64,000 bases of DNA from MnTg04 sp964568075 (GTDB lineage: Bacteria > Pseudomonadota > Gammaproteobacteria > Steroidobacterales > MnTg04). The notes under the pieces are model-generated. The model searched no databases. It saw only the letters and a program-made list of their open reading frames with translations, and was not told the DNA's origin. The stretch covers positions 23,752 through 87,751 of the forward strand of contig CAZMOM010000011.1 of the NCBI GenBank assembly GCA_964568075.1, given 5' to 3'. Both the position numbers and the translations under genes were made by a program. Below are positions 51,666 to 60,746 of this stretch, one piece after another. The number at the start of each line of letters is the position of its first letter. The stretch's first letter is position 1.

Positions 51666-52079
51666 ATGAGTGATGCAATTAATGGCAGTTGTCTTTGTGG
51701 AAAAATACAATTTGAAGTCACCGGCCCATTCAAATCCTTCTTTGTCTGTCATTGCTCCAGATGCCGGAAGGCGACGGGCTCGGCCCACGCCAGTAATATA
51801 TTTTTATCGCCTGAACATATTCGCTGGATAAAGGGCGAGGACCAAATCAGGAAATTCAAGCTGAAATCGGCGAAGTTTTTCGGGCGAAACTTTTGCCCCG
51901 AATGCGGATCGCCTGTTCCCCGAGTATCCGAAGAAAGAAATATCGCGCTTATTCCCGCCGGAACTTTAGAAACCGATCCGGATATTTGTCCGGAGAAAAT
52001 CATTTTCTGGGATGACAAGGCGCAGTGGTATGAGGCCCTGTCGTCGACACCGCGTTTTGCCACATACCCTGACACATGA
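51666..52079 (+). CDS. GFA-family protein (third paralogue)
   Basis: A 137-residue zinc protein with GSCLCGKIQFEV, VCHCSRCRKATGSAHAS and NFCPECGSPVPR, supplying the three zinc Cys pairs of the GFA fold. The substrate is unknown; it resembles the paralogue at 8001 more than the one at 32782. TGGAGG precedes ATG 51666. Its 3' end overlaps the start region of the DMT transporter gene. Confidence 0.85.
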   Translation: MSDAINGSCLCGKIQFEVTGPFKSFFVCHCSRCRKATGSAHASNIFLSPEHIRWIKGEDQIRKFKLKSAKFFGRNFCPECGSPVPRVSEERNIALIPAGTLETDPDICPEKIIFWDDKAQWYEALSSTPRFATYPDT

Positions 52080-52947
52080 TAAGGACGCTCTCATCAGTTT
52101 TTTTCTGACGGCCATCGCGTTGCTGGCATTTGCGGCCAATTCAATATTCGCCCGGATGGCGCTTGGTGGCGACACCATAGACGCGGTCAGTTTTACAACG
52201 ATACGGTTAATATCGGGCGCGGTTACTCTGCTGGTCATCGTGCTGGCAAGTCGCAAGGGGAATGATCTGCTAAAAGGCGGCAGCTGGATATCCGCGGCGA
52301 TGCTTTTCATTTACGCCCTGCCCTTTTCGCTGGCGTATATCAGCCTGGACGCCGGCGTCGGCGCACTGATTTTGTTTGCCTCGGTCCAGATCACGATGGT
52401 CGGTGTGGCTCTCGTTTCCGGCGACCGTCCTCACTCGCTGGAATGGACGGGCCTTGCGTTTGCAATTCTGGGCCTGATTTACCTGCTGACTCCCGGGTTG
52501 ACTGCGCCGTCATTATCAGGCGCCGCCCTGATGGCAGTTGCGGGCGTCTGCTGGGGTGTTTATTCGCTTCGGGGCCGCAAGGCGCACGACCCGCTGGCCG
52601 ATACCGCAGCCAATTTCATCCGCTGTGTCCCAGCGGCGCTGATAGCCAGCGCGATGTTTCTGGACGAAATCATGCTTTCGCCACGAGGCGTGATTCTTGG
52701 AGTCATGTCGGGTGCCCTGGCTTCCGGGCTGGGCTATGTGATCTGGTATGCAGCGCTGCGGAACCTGACCGCAACTCGCGCCGCAACCGTCCAGTTATCC
52801 GTGCCCATTATAGCTGCGCTCGGCGGCGTCATGTTTCTTGCCGAAAGCCTGACAATGCGACTGACATTATCGTCTGCCCTGATACTGGGCGGCATCGGTC
52901 TGGCTATTTTTGGCTCACGAAATGCAGCTAAGGCAGGAGTATCCTGA
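52030..52947 (+). CDS. DMT-superfamily (EamA) permease
   Basis: A roughly 305-residue protein with ten helices in two EamA repeats: FFLTAIALLAFAANSIFARMAL...FTTIRLISGAVTLLVIVLAS and GAALMAVAGVCWGVYSLRGR...LGYVIWYAALRNLTATRAATVQLSVPIIAALGGVMFLAE. Members export or import small metabolites; the substrate is not predictable. The start is uncertain: ATG 52030 has AAGG upstream but overlaps the GFA gene by 50 bp; ATG 52012 and TTG 52057 are alternatives. Confidence 0.85.
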   Translation: MRPCRRHRVLPHTLTHDKDALISFFLTAIALLAFAANSIFARMALGGDTIDAVSFTTIRLISGAVTLLVIVLASRKGNDLLKGGSWISAAMLFIYALPFSLAYISLDAGVGALILFASVQITMVGVALVSGDRPHSLEWTGLAFAILGLIYLLTPGLTAPSLSGAALMAVAGVCWGVYSLRGRKAHDPLADTAANFIRCVPAALIASAMFLDEIMLSPRGVILGVMSGALASGLGYVIWYAALRNLTATRAATVQLSVPIIAALGGVMFLAESLTMRLTLSSALILGGIGLAIFGSRNAAKAGVS

Positions 52948-52972
52948 GCGCTGGTCCGCACGGAACCTACTC

Positions 52973-53395
52973 ATGCTGACAGTCAACGAGAAAATCCAGA
53001 TACCGGACAGTGAAATCGAAATTACGGCGATTCGTGCCCAGGGTGCTGGTGGTCAGAATGTCAACAAGGTCTCGAGCGCGGTTCATCTACGTTTCGATAT
53101 CCAACGCTCATCGCTGAGCGATGCGGACCAGGAAAAACTTTTGCACCACAAGGACCATCGAATCAGCAAGGAAGGCGTCGTGGTGATCAAGGCACAACAG
53201 CACCGCAGTCAGGAGCAAAACCGTGAAGAAGCACTGAACAGGCTACGGGACCTGATCCTCAGTGCGATTGTCATAAAGAAAAGGCGCAAGAAAACGCGGC
53301 CCAGCAAGAACGCGAGAAAAAAACGTGTGGACGACAAAACACGACGTGGGAAGACCAAGACCCTGCGCGGTAAAATAAAACCCCTCGACCAGTAA
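52973..53395 (+). CDS. arfB: ArfB-type alternative ribosome-rescue factor
   Basis: A 140-residue peptidyl-tRNA hydrolase that frees stalled ribosomes. The GGQ catalytic loop is present (IRAQGAGGQNVNKVSSAVHLRFD), followed by the family pattern HRISKEGVVVIKAQQHRSQEQNREEAL and a long, basic, unstructured tail (KKRRKKTRPSKNARKKRVDDK) that enters the mRNA channel. This is the ArfB (YaeJ) subtype rather than RF1/RF2. It follows the DMT gene closely. Confidence 0.92.
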   Translation: MLTVNEKIQIPDSEIEITAIRAQGAGGQNVNKVSSAVHLRFDIQRSSLSDADQEKLLHHKDHRISKEGVVVIKAQQHRSQEQNREEALNRLRDLILSAIVIKKRRKKTRPSKNARKKRVDDKTRRGKTKTLRGKIKPLDQ

Positions 53396-53424
53396 TGCTC
53401 CTGACTTAAAGCAGGACATGCAAA

Positions 53425-53841
53425 CTAATTGTTCTTGGCGCCCTCGTCTATCCACCTGGCAATGAGATCTACTTCATCCTGCTGCAGTCTGTTGGTCAGT
53501 CCCGCCGTCAAAGATTCATCGTGGCGCGGCATCTGAATCGATGGATCTGCCGTGCCCGATATCAACACATACAGCGTACTGGAAATACTCTCTCCCGGTT
53601 TCACGACCGGCCCCAGCGTCGTGCCCTTCATCACGCTTTCATAATTCTTCGCGCTAAAACCACTGACATTAAAGCCCTCGCTTCCTTCCGCATGGCATAC
53701 CTGGCATTCCGCATGCAGAATCGGCAGCACGTCCTTGCTAAAACTAACCTCTTTTTTCGCAAAACTGGCGTCCTGATCACACCCTGCCAGCAGCGAAATC
53801 GCAACCAACATGCCCAGGCTATTTACGAATTTCCTCAACAT
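53425..53841 (-). CDS. c-type cytochrome lipoprotein
   Basis: A 138-residue lipoprotein (lipobox LAGC). It holds one CXXCH (ECQVCH) in a short cytochrome domain: VSFSKDVLPILHAECQVCHAEGSEGFNVSGFSAKNYESVM, with QMPRHDESL a possible distal-ligand region and VDLIARWIDEGAKN the closing helix, the layout of planctomycete-type cytochrome C. It is the last gene of the cytochrome operon that starts at 55028. GGAGAG supports ATG 53841. Confidence 0.82.
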   Translation of the reverse strand: MLRKFVNSLGMLVAISLLAGCDQDASFAKKEVSFSKDVLPILHAECQVCHAEGSEGFNVSGFSAKNYESVMKGTTLGPVVKPGESISSTLYVLISGTADPSIQMPRHDESLTAGLTNRLQQDEVDLIARWIDEGAKNN

Positions 53842-53908
53842 TACTTCTCTCCATTCGCCGTGCAATACTTGTCGCCATTGCGAACGCCGGGGCCCCCGGC
53901 GCACTGGC

Positions 53909-54664
53909 TCAGGAAAGTTCATGCACCGGCGATTTATAAAACCACATCTGGTACATCGACACGGTCCATTGGATCAGGAAGCATACGCCCATCAGACCGC
54001 CGCTAACGAAGATAACCACTGCGAAAGGTGGATAAAGTTTCGTCATGTACCAGGAAAAAATATCCACCATGATGGCCAAAAACGGGACGGCCAGAACCGT
54101 ACGCTTAAACCAGACATGCTTCATGTAGGCCCGGCTAAATACCGTACTCAGGATATAGAAAATGAATGTGATGCCGAATAAATGAATATGTGATACGCGT
54201 ATCAAGGTCATCACGTCCATACCTTCATCTATTTCGACGAAGCCCAGCACATTATCAAAGCCATCCAAATTCGGAATATGCGGGTTCGCCCCGTCATGAC
54301 AAGCCATGCATTGTTTCGCAAATATGGGGCTGATCGTCTCATCAAATTCATCACGAGGCGCTTTATCGCCGATCCAGGCGATTATGCTCGCCCGGTCAGT
54401 ATCATCGAGCATGCCGGACATTTGCCCCTTGATCGCTCCTTCAAGACGCGTCTTACTGTGGTCACCGCTGTAGGCAATAACCAGATCCTGCACCGACAGC
54501 ATTGCAACACCATCATTCATGGCGTGAGAATTAAAGGTTTGAATCATCGCGAACAGGTAACCGATACTCAGCACCATTAGTGCCAGCGTATTGGTCAACT
54601 TCAGGCTGACTGGAATTTCAGCCAGCGTGACCAGTTTCGCCGGGTCCATAGTCGATCTGTCCAC
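53909..54664 (-). CDS. membrane protein with an embedded heme c motif
   Basis: A 251-residue protein: one N-terminal helix (about 22-42), a periplasmic segment with a single CMACH heme site (about residue 118-122) preceded by ISPIFAKQ, and three C-terminal helices (RVSHIHLFGITFIFYILSTVF, VLAVPFLAIMVDIFSWYM, VVIFVSGGLMGVCFLIQWTV). His residues in VSHIHLFG could bind heme b or quinone. I do not know the family by name. Its neighbours are two other cytochromes, which argues for a small electron-transfer complex. Confidence 0.75.
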   Translation of the reverse strand: MDRSTMDPAKLVTLAEIPVSLKLTNTLALMVLSIGYLFAMIQTFNSHAMNDGVAMLSVQDLVIAYSGDHSKTRLEGAIKGQMSGMLDDTDRASIIAWIGDKAPRDEFDETISPIFAKQCMACHDGANPHIPNLDGFDNVLGFVEIDEGMDVMTLIRVSHIHLFGITFIFYILSTVFSRAYMKHVWFKRTVLAVPFLAIMVDIFSWYMTKLYPPFAVVIFVSGGLMGVCFLIQWTVSMYQMWFYKSPVHELS

Positions 54665-54713
54665 TCGCAGCTCCTTATCTTTATCGAGTGCCGATACTGG
54701 TTACGGGCCGGTT

Positions 54714-55028
54714 TTACTCTGCGGAGAGAGAGGCGAAATAGGCGGCCAGATTCTCAATATCCTGGTCCGTCATCGACGCAAACAGCATGTTCATCATCAT
54801 ATCCTCTTTTTCCTTGCTGCGATAAGCGGACATGCTCTTCACCAGATACTCGTAGTCCAGCGCCGCAATCCCGGGATTTGGCTCCACCCCGGCGCCATCC
54901 GCACCGTGGCATCCAGCACATCCGGACGCGCTGGCCTGGCCGGCCGCCGCATCACCGCCTGCCATCGCCTGGCCGGCCGTAAGGAAAAGAAAACCAAGAA
55001 ACAGGATATATATCGATCGTTTAGTCAT
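54714..55028 (-). CDS. cytochrome c553-type protein
   Basis: A 104-residue soluble periplasmic cytochrome: signal peptide (MTKRSIYILFLGFLFLTAGQAMA), heme motif GCAGCH, and a C-terminal MTDQDIENLAAYFASL helix; Met residues in EDMMMNMLF offer the distal ligand. It is the first gene of the three-gene cytochrome operon (55028 down to 53425), with gaps of about 50 and 67 bp. It probably shuttles electrons to or from the membrane partner. Confidence 0.88.
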   Translation of the reverse strand: MTKRSIYILFLGFLFLTAGQAMAGGDAAAGQASASGCAGCHGADGAGVEPNPGIAALDYEYLVKSMSAYRSKEKEDMMMNMLFASMTDQDIENLAAYFASLSAE

Positions 55029-55440
55029 TTCAACCACCTTCGGGCCCACGCGGGCCCTGAATTCGCAATGAGTTCCCGCAAATATTTATACGCGCAATGC
55101 TCAATTCGATGAATAAGTAATTGCCACCCAATCGGGTGTATTTTCTCCCAACCGGCGAATAGCTGAATGCCTCAGCCAGAGTCCTCGGTCCGTTGGTCGA
55201 CTTTGCGTCTGGCAAAGAAATAGGCTTTTCGGAACCTGGACGATGCGGGCTTCATTTCGTAAGCGCTGCGCAGCGATTCCAGGATGTCGGTTCATCCGAC
55301 CCAAGAGGCGAATACGAACGGACGCGCGCCGCAATCGTTGTTACCTGAGAATACCAGGCAAAACAAGTCACAGACAACTGCGGCCCGGTTTTTCGGGCCG
55401 CAATACTTTACGAGACCTTGACCAGCGCCAAGCGGAAAAA
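55029..55440. other. intergenic region between the OsmC gene and the cytochrome operon
   Basis: About 410 bp. A hairpin GCGGCCCG-GTTTTT-CGGGCCGC at 55381-55402 lies about 40 bp beyond the OsmC gene's stop and is a possible terminator, though without a clean T run. The rest probably holds the promoter of the cytochrome operon. No gene is evident. Confidence 0.4.
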
Positions 55441-55893
55441 TCAGGCGGATTCCCGCATCCCGATGAATTCGACTTCGGTGGTCAGCGACACGTCCGCGGT
55501 CATCGAGTTGGTTACCAGGCAGCTCTGCTCTGCTTTTTCCAGCAACAGTTTGGCTCGCTCCATATCGACACCTTCCGGCACCTGCAATCTGGCCGTGATA
55601 TCAAGATGGGTAAAACGAGTGACCCTTTCAACGCGATCCAGTGTGCCTACGGTCGTACATTCCAGGCCGCTCCACTCCAACTTCGAAGCGCGGGCGATGG
55701 CGCGGAAGGTCAGGATTAAACAATCGGCCACCGCCGCGACCAGCAGTGATTCGGGCGACCATTGATCTCCAGGGCCATCGAACTCGGCCGGCGCCGCGGA
55801 AACCAGATCGGGTACGCCGGGAGAATCCAGGCGGACCAGGCTGTCCTGCGACGCGGTCGCTGTGACCGGATAATGGTGAGGAAATCCATGCAT
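55441..55893 (-). CDS. OsmC/Ohr-family peroxidase-like protein
   Basis: A 150-residue protein of the OsmC fold that reduces organic peroxides with a Cys pair. The two Cys are present: VAAVADCLILTFRAIA and KAEQSCLVTNSMTADV, spaced as in YhfA-like members, together with GDQWSPESLLV. It is a subtype often found in marine gammaproteobacteria. CGGAG upstream fits ATG 55893. Confidence 0.88.
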   Translation of the reverse strand: MHGFPHHYPVTATASQDSLVRLDSPGVPDLVSAAPAEFDGPGDQWSPESLLVAAVADCLILTFRAIARASKLEWSGLECTTVGTLDRVERVTRFTHLDITARLQVPEGVDMERAKLLLEKAEQSCLVTNSMTADVSLTTEVEFIGMRESA

Positions 55894-56065
55894 ATCAAGC
55901 TCCGGGTAACTAATTTGACCCCATTATCCGGGCTATTTAATCAGCCGCCTTGATCTGGAGCAAATTTCTCTGCGGTCAGTTCGTGGCGATACAGCGCCTC
56001 TATATCGTTCGGTCAAAAACTTGCGCAGCAGGAATCGCTCAGTTGCGAGGATAAGCTTTGGCTGC

Positions 56066-57517
56066 TTATTTTTTGTCCGTACGGGTATTGTCCGCACGGC
56101 CATCTTCTGATGGGGTTCCGGCAACACTCAGACCCATGATTTCGGCGATCAACCGGCCGATTTCCCAATTGCGATGATGACCTGACAGGCGTTTCGACCC
56201 TGGCCCGAACGCGTAGACGCCGACGTCGACGGCCGTGTGAAACGAAGTCGACCAGTCGACCTTGACGTAGCTGCTCAGAACGGCGCCAATAATTCTCATC
56301 GCATCTTCTTCAATTTCTTCATCCGCGAGATCCATATCGGGGATCGACATCAGTTCCTGCACCTGGTCCGGGAAGAGCTTTCCGATACCCGTGCCTTCGA
56401 TAAACACCTCGACCGGGTCGTCGCCATTTCTGATGCGGGTTATCATGGCAAGGACGCTGGCTTTTTGTTGTTTCAGAAGCTGTGTGTTCCAGTTGCGCGA
56501 ATAATTCTTCTCGCCGACTTGTTCTTTTCTCAGCATTCGGCCGAGACTCAGTCCACCGGTTTCGTGATCTGACATCGCGACCAATAACGTGTCCTGGCGT
56601 CGCCTGGCAAACGCAAGCGCAACCGCTACAGACTGATCGAAGGACCGGATATCGTAAACGAGCCAGCCGGGATCGTAGTAGTGTTCAGCGCTGTCAATCA
56701 TGCTGCCTTCGATCAGCAGGACGAATCCGTTCTCATCGGCTGCCAGTTTTTCAAGCGCAAAACGCGTCATGCTGACCAGGGTCGGTTCCTCGGGCCCCTT
56801 ACCGTTGGCGACATCCAGAGCCGATGTCATCCAATCGCGTGCAAAAACACCAAGCACGGGCAAACCCGCATGCTCAAGCTCCTGTGCGATTGTGATGACC
56901 TCGTAACCAACAGACCTCGCGCGTGCAAAAAGGTCCGGGTACCACAACTCGCCGGCCTGGTCGCTGACAGGAGACGCGGTCGCAAGATCGTTGACCTCGC
57001 GATCCGCCGCCGTTACCGGCCCGGCAACAAGGTACTTCGCTCCGCCGCCCAGCATCAGGTCGATGCCCTGCTCGAGTTGTTGCGCCGCTATTTGCCGGTA
57101 TTTGTCGCGGTCATCGACGTGCGCACTGAACGCCGCCGGTGTCGCGTTCTGTAGCGGGCTGGTAACGACCATACCCGTCGCCATGCCGCTTCTTTCCGCG
57201 GATTCCATGATTGTCAGCAGGTGCTTACCCTGATCATCAATCGCTATCATCCGGTTGGCAGTATTAACACCGGTTGCCATTGCCGTTGCCGTCGCGGCGG
57301 AGTCGGGCACCTGAAAATTGGTCGACGCAACGCTGGCGCTGCCGACCAGAATGTCATCGATCACCAGCTGACCCCAATAGTCCCGAGCCAGCGTGACAGC
57401 GGCCGGACCCATACCGTCCGGGATCATAAAAATCAGGTTCTTCGGTTTTTCCTCGGCCGCCGCGACACCGCTGGCAAAGAATTGCAACGCGAGTACAGAA
57501 AAAAGAAAGCGAAGCAT
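56066..57517 (-). CDS. exported alkaline phosphatase (PhoA superfamily)
   Basis: A 483-residue periplasmic phosphomonoesterase. The signal peptide (MLRFLFSVLALQFFASGVAAA) is followed by NLIFMIPDGMGPAAVTLA (metal-binding Asp), PDSAATATAMATG (the nucleophilic Ser), IEGSMIDSAEHY and SDHETGG (metal ligands) and GSKRLSGHHRNWEIG near the end. It releases phosphate from organic esters. It starts 8 bp after the threonine aldolase gene and is probably co-transcribed with it. The start at ATG 57517 is clear from the signal peptide. Confidence 0.9.
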   Translation of the reverse strand: MLRFLFSVLALQFFASGVAAAEEKPKNLIFMIPDGMGPAAVTLARDYWGQLVIDDILVGSASVASTNFQVPDSAATATAMATGVNTANRMIAIDDQGKHLLTIMESAERSGMATGMVVTSPLQNATPAAFSAHVDDRDKYRQIAAQQLEQGIDLMLGGGAKYLVAGPVTAADREVNDLATASPVSDQAGELWYPDLFARARSVGYEVITIAQELEHAGLPVLGVFARDWMTSALDVANGKGPEEPTLVSMTRFALEKLAADENGFVLLIEGSMIDSAEHYYDPGWLVYDIRSFDQSVAVALAFARRRQDTLLVAMSDHETGGLSLGRMLRKEQVGEKNYSRNWNTQLLKQQKASVLAMITRIRNGDDPVEVFIEGTGIGKLFPDQVQELMSIPDMDLADEEIEEDAMRIIGAVLSSYVKVDWSTSFHTAVDVGVYAFGPGSKRLSGHHRNWEIGRLIAEIMGLSVAGTPSEDGRADNTRTDKK

Positions 57518-57524
57518 ATGACGA

Positions 57525-58562
57525 TCAGGAAACCAGTCGCTTTGCCGTCTCAAGCAACGCCGCGACATCGTCTTTGCTTGTGCACCAGGCGCAGACCAGC
57601 CTGTATACATCTTTTGTGCCCGGCCAAAGATGAAATTGAAAACCGGACTCGTATAATCCTTGCGATATTTTCTCGTCCATCCGGACAAAAACTTCGTTCG
57701 CCTGAACCGGGTGGAGTAACTCAATGCCCGCCAACGCTTCCAGCCCCGCAGATAACGTGGACGCCTGCAGGTTTGCGTTGCCCGCCCACTGCATCCAGCG
57801 GTCGTTTTCCAGACAGGCATTCAACTGTGCCGACACATACCGCATTTTACTGAGCAGGTGGCCTGCTCTTTTGCGATTGCGGCCAAGTTGTACAGCCAGC
57901 GTCGAATCAAAAACGAGCAACGCCTCGGCCATCATCGCGCCGTTTTTCGTTGCGCCAAAGCTCAGCAGATCGATTCCCGCCTTCCAGGTCGCTGCTGCGG
58001 GAGAAACGCCGAGCGACCGAATTGCATTGGCAAATCGGGCTCCATCCATGTGCACTTTGAGATTATGACTTCGCGCGACATCGCAAAGCGCCCGGGTTTC
58101 ATCGACCGAATAGACGGTTCCAAATTCGGTCGCCTGGCTAATACTCAGCGCCGATGGCAGAACTTCATGGTCGTCGAGGTAACCGGTCTGCTCCAACACG
58201 AAATTCAGGTTATCAGCCTGCAGCTTTCCATGCTCGCCATCCATGCCAACCAGTTTGGCGCCGGCGGTAAAAAATTCCGGCGCGCCGCATTCGTCCGTGT
58301 TCATGTGCGCATGGGAATGACAATAAACGGATCCATAAGGCGGACAGATCTGTGCCATCGCCAGGGAATTGGCCGCCGTGCCTGTCGCCAGTGGCCAGAC
58401 CAGCACATCGGTTTCGAAAACTTCTGAAAACTTCTGTCCAAGACTGACGGACAGCTCGTCTTCACCATAGGAATGCACAAAATCCCGGTTGACCGCGGCC
58501 AGCGCATCCAGAATTTCAGGCGCCACCGGCGCTTCATTGTCACTGCGAAAATTGACGGTCAT
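57525..58562 (-). CDS. ltaE: low-specificity L-threonine aldolase
   Basis: A 345-residue PLP enzyme that splits L-threonine and allo-threonine into glycine and acetaldehyde. MTVNFRSDNEAPVAPEILDAL begins the fold; HAHMNTDECGAPEFF and HMDGARFANAI are cofactor-site segments; the Schiff-base Lys lies in LLSFGATKNGAM. It is of full length. ATG 58562 is preferred over upstream in-frame starts because the family begins here. The alkaline phosphatase gene follows after 8 bp. Confidence 0.9.
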   Translation of the reverse strand: MTVNFRSDNEAPVAPEILDALAAVNRDFVHSYGEDELSVSLGQKFSEVFETDVLVWPLATGTAANSLAMAQICPPYGSVYCHSHAHMNTDECGAPEFFTAGAKLVGMDGEHGKLQADNLNFVLEQTGYLDDHEVLPSALSISQATEFGTVYSVDETRALCDVARSHNLKVHMDGARFANAIRSLGVSPAAATWKAGIDLLSFGATKNGAMMAEALLVFDSTLAVQLGRNRKRAGHLLSKMRYVSAQLNACLENDRWMQWAGNANLQASTLSAGLEALAGIELLHPVQANEVFVRMDEKISQGLYESGFQFHLWPGTKDVYRLVCAWCTSKDDVAALLETAKRLVS

Positions 58563-58692
58563 TGCAAGCAGACCATTCCGAGACGTTAAAAAAGCGGCGC
58601 CCAGTGTCGCAATTCGATGACGGGGGCGCAAGAACAGTGGCTGGCAGGGTACCCGTGCAACATTTGTCAGCCCGCCAGGAGATTTGACCAGC

Positions 58693-58726
58693 AAAAAAAA
58701 GGGCCGGACCGCTCGGGTCTGGCCCT
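58693..58726 (-). terminator. intrinsic terminator of the OmpA-like gene
   Basis: The stem GGGCC-G-GACC / GGTC-T-GGCCC (58701-58725) is followed on the minus strand by eight T. It lies about 20 bp beyond the stop of the gene at 58747. Confidence 0.85.
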
Positions 58727-58746
58727 CTTCCCTGTCCCGCCAGATC

Positions 58747-59460
58747 TCAGTTGCTGGCCATCTTGCCATGAACCGGTTCGACCAGTCGGATAGTCACCCG
58801 CCGTTCCAGCGCATAGGCGTCAAGGTCACCATCCTCTGCGCCACCGTCAACCTCACCGTGGGCATGCACCTGCATTCTTTCCACCGGTACGCCATAAGCG
58901 GATAGCGCCGATAAGACCGTCTCGGCTCGTGCACGCGACAAGTCCAGGTTAAAGGCCTCATCGCCTCGCTGGTCTGCATAACCATCGATGGCCACAGTCA
59001 GTCGTGGTTGCGCGCCTAAAATCTCTGCCAGATCGGCCAGACGCTGTTGCGTGTCCGCGACGAGATCCGCGTTTCCGGTCCGGAACAGCGCCTGCAGGCT
59101 CAGCCCCCCCAGGGGCGCCTGCTGCTCTTGCAGCTCAACAATCAGGCTTTCCTTCCGCTGTAAATCCTGACGGATGGCCGCCAGCTCGATCTCCAGGCCA
59201 TGACTGTTGGTTGTTGCCGCATCCAGTTCACGTTGCAGCGGTTCCACCTGCCCGGCCACCGCGCTACGATTACCCAGCCAGGCGCCGACTCCCCCGCCAA
59301 TGACGGCTCCGACCGGGCCACCGACCAGCACACCGACCACCACACCGGCCCCAAATCCCTTGCTCTCGGCGGCGCTTTCCGGTTCATCGGCTTTGACTGC
59401 CGCGGCTGAAAAAAATACTGCTATCGCCGTTACAACTGTCATCATCTTCGTCCTGTTCAT
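58747..59460 (-). CDS. OmpA-family protein with a glycine-zipper segment
   Basis: A 237-residue exported protein: signal peptide (1-24), glycine zipper (GFGAGVVVGVLVGGPVGAVIGGGVGAWLG), a coiled-coil stretch (EPLQRELDAATTNSHGLEIELAAIRQDLQRKESLIVELQEQQ), then an OmpA_C domain (LTVAIDGYADQRGDEAFNLDLSRARAETVLSAL) that binds peptidoglycan through the conserved Asp and Arg. The order resembles PdsO, the sortase-linked OmpA protein, but no sortase is nearby. It helps link envelope layers. ATG 59460 starts the signal peptide. Confidence 0.85.
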   Translation of the reverse strand: MNRTKMMTVVTAIAVFFSAAAVKADEPESAAESKGFGAGVVVGVLVGGPVGAVIGGGVGAWLGNRSAVAGQVEPLQRELDAATTNSHGLEIELAAIRQDLQRKESLIVELQEQQAPLGGLSLQALFRTGNADLVADTQQRLADLAEILGAQPRLTVAIDGYADQRGDEAFNLDLSRARAETVLSALSAYGVPVERMQVHAHGEVDGGAEDGDLDAYALERRVTIRLVEPVHGKMASN

Positions 59461-59535
59461 GTTGCTTCCCCTTGTGCCGTTGTCGAATAAATGTCTGACC
59501 GACGCCAGTGCGTCGTGACTTTTATTAAGCGGGAC

Positions 59536-59570
59536 AAAAAAAACGCCGCCATGGTCAAACCATGGCGGCG
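59536..59570 (-). terminator. intrinsic terminator of the RND operon
   Basis: CGCCGCCATGG-TCAAA-CCATGGCGGCG (59544-59570) is an 11-bp perfect stem, followed on the minus strand by a run of eight T. It lies about 45 bp beyond the stop of the adaptor gene. Confidence 0.92.
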
Positions 59571-59614
59571 CGGGGACAAATAATGACAAATTATGGCGTC
59601 ATGAACGGGCGGGC

Positions 59615-60721
59615 CTAGCCACCCGCATCCTGGGTTACACCAGCGCCGGCAACCTGACCGCGACTGACGATGGTGACGGTGGATCCTTCCTGCAGGGTTT
59701 CAGCACCGCGTATTGCAACCAGGTCACCTGCTTCCAACTCGCCGTTAACGGCAACCATCACACCATCTCCGTCACCGACTTCGACCATAATCCGCTGCGC
59801 GGTGTTGTCTTCATTGATTCGGTATACATACGTTCCTTCACGCCTCAAAATCAGCGCGTCGCGCGGCACGACCAGCGTTTCTTCAACACTGCGCATCGGC
59901 ACGGCAACACTGACCAGTTGGCCAATCGCCCAGTCCCGGCCTGCATTATCCGGCAACTCCACGCGAATTTCGAAAGTTTGCGAGCGTACATCGGACGACG
60001 GAATCACGGCACGGATTTCGCCGAAAAATTCGGCTTCATAACCAAACATTTTTAGTGAATCGCCGCGATGCACGCGACCGGCATAATTGACCGGGACCGC
60101 GACCCGGACTTCGAGGTTTTCCGTGTCAGTCATCCGCGCCAGCACGTTTCCTGGCGCCACAAACTCACCTTCGCGCCGCAGCCGCTCGGTGATAACACCA
60201 GCGAACGGCGCGCGGATAATTGTGCGTTCGAGTTGCTCCTGAATCTGATCAAGTCGCAGCGACGCAATCAACAAATCACTTTCCGCAACATCGCGATCAG
60301 ATTCTGTCTGCTCAAGCTGGTTCACCGAGGTCGCCAGCGTTTCCGCGAGACCGCGCTGGCGCTCCAGCAGACTATTCAGAAAACGCAGGCTGATTTTCGC
60401 TCTTTCGGCCAGGGCTTTCTGTTCCAGTTTCTGCAAGCGAAAACTGATATCGTCGATCCGTGCAACGACGTCGCCAGCCTCAACATAAGTTCCCGGCTCC
60501 GCGACAAACACCAACGGACCATTCACTCCGGCGGTGATCTGCACGTCATTGCGACTGTAAATCGTACCGGCAATCGGCACCGTCGGTGTAATCTGCGTGC
60601 TGGTTACACCGGACACCGAAACAGGTTTGGGCGGCATTTGCTGACCCTGCGCGAGAACATCGCCCGTTGCCAGAATCAGAATCGCTACCATCACTACCGA
60701 ATTTATTGATTTACTCATCAT
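59615..60721 (-). CDS. RND efflux periplasmic adaptor (MFP)
   Basis: A 368-residue periplasmic protein that bridges an RND pump and an outer-membrane channel. It has a signal peptide (1-24), a split biotinyl-lipoyl domain (NGPLVFVAEPGTYVEAGDVVARIDD and RTIIRAPFAGVITERLRREGEFV), a helical hairpin (95-160), and a beta-barrel/membrane-proximal end. It follows the permease gene by 25 bp; adaptor genes more often come first. No TolC-like gene lies in the window. Confidence 0.9.
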   Translation of the reverse strand: MMSKSINSVVMVAILILATGDVLAQGQQMPPKPVSVSGVTSTQITPTVPIAGTIYSRNDVQITAGVNGPLVFVAEPGTYVEAGDVVARIDDISFRLQKLEQKALAERAKISLRFLNSLLERQRGLAETLATSVNQLEQTESDRDVAESDLLIASLRLDQIQEQLERTIIRAPFAGVITERLRREGEFVAPGNVLARMTDTENLEVRVAVPVNYAGRVHRGDSLKMFGYEAEFFGEIRAVIPSSDVRSQTFEIRVELPDNAGRDWAIGQLVSVAVPMRSVEETLVVPRDALILRREGTYVYRINEDNTAQRIMVEVGDGDGVMVAVNGELEAGDLVAIRGAETLQEGSTVTIVSRGQVAGAGVTQDAGG

Positions 60722-60746
60722 CGTCTTCCCTGTTAAGAGTTTTTAA

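Noticed and set aside
57518..57820. 100-residue N-terminal extension of the alkaline phosphatase
   Set aside because: It is the threonine aldolase gene read in another frame; the signal peptide at 57517 marks the true start.
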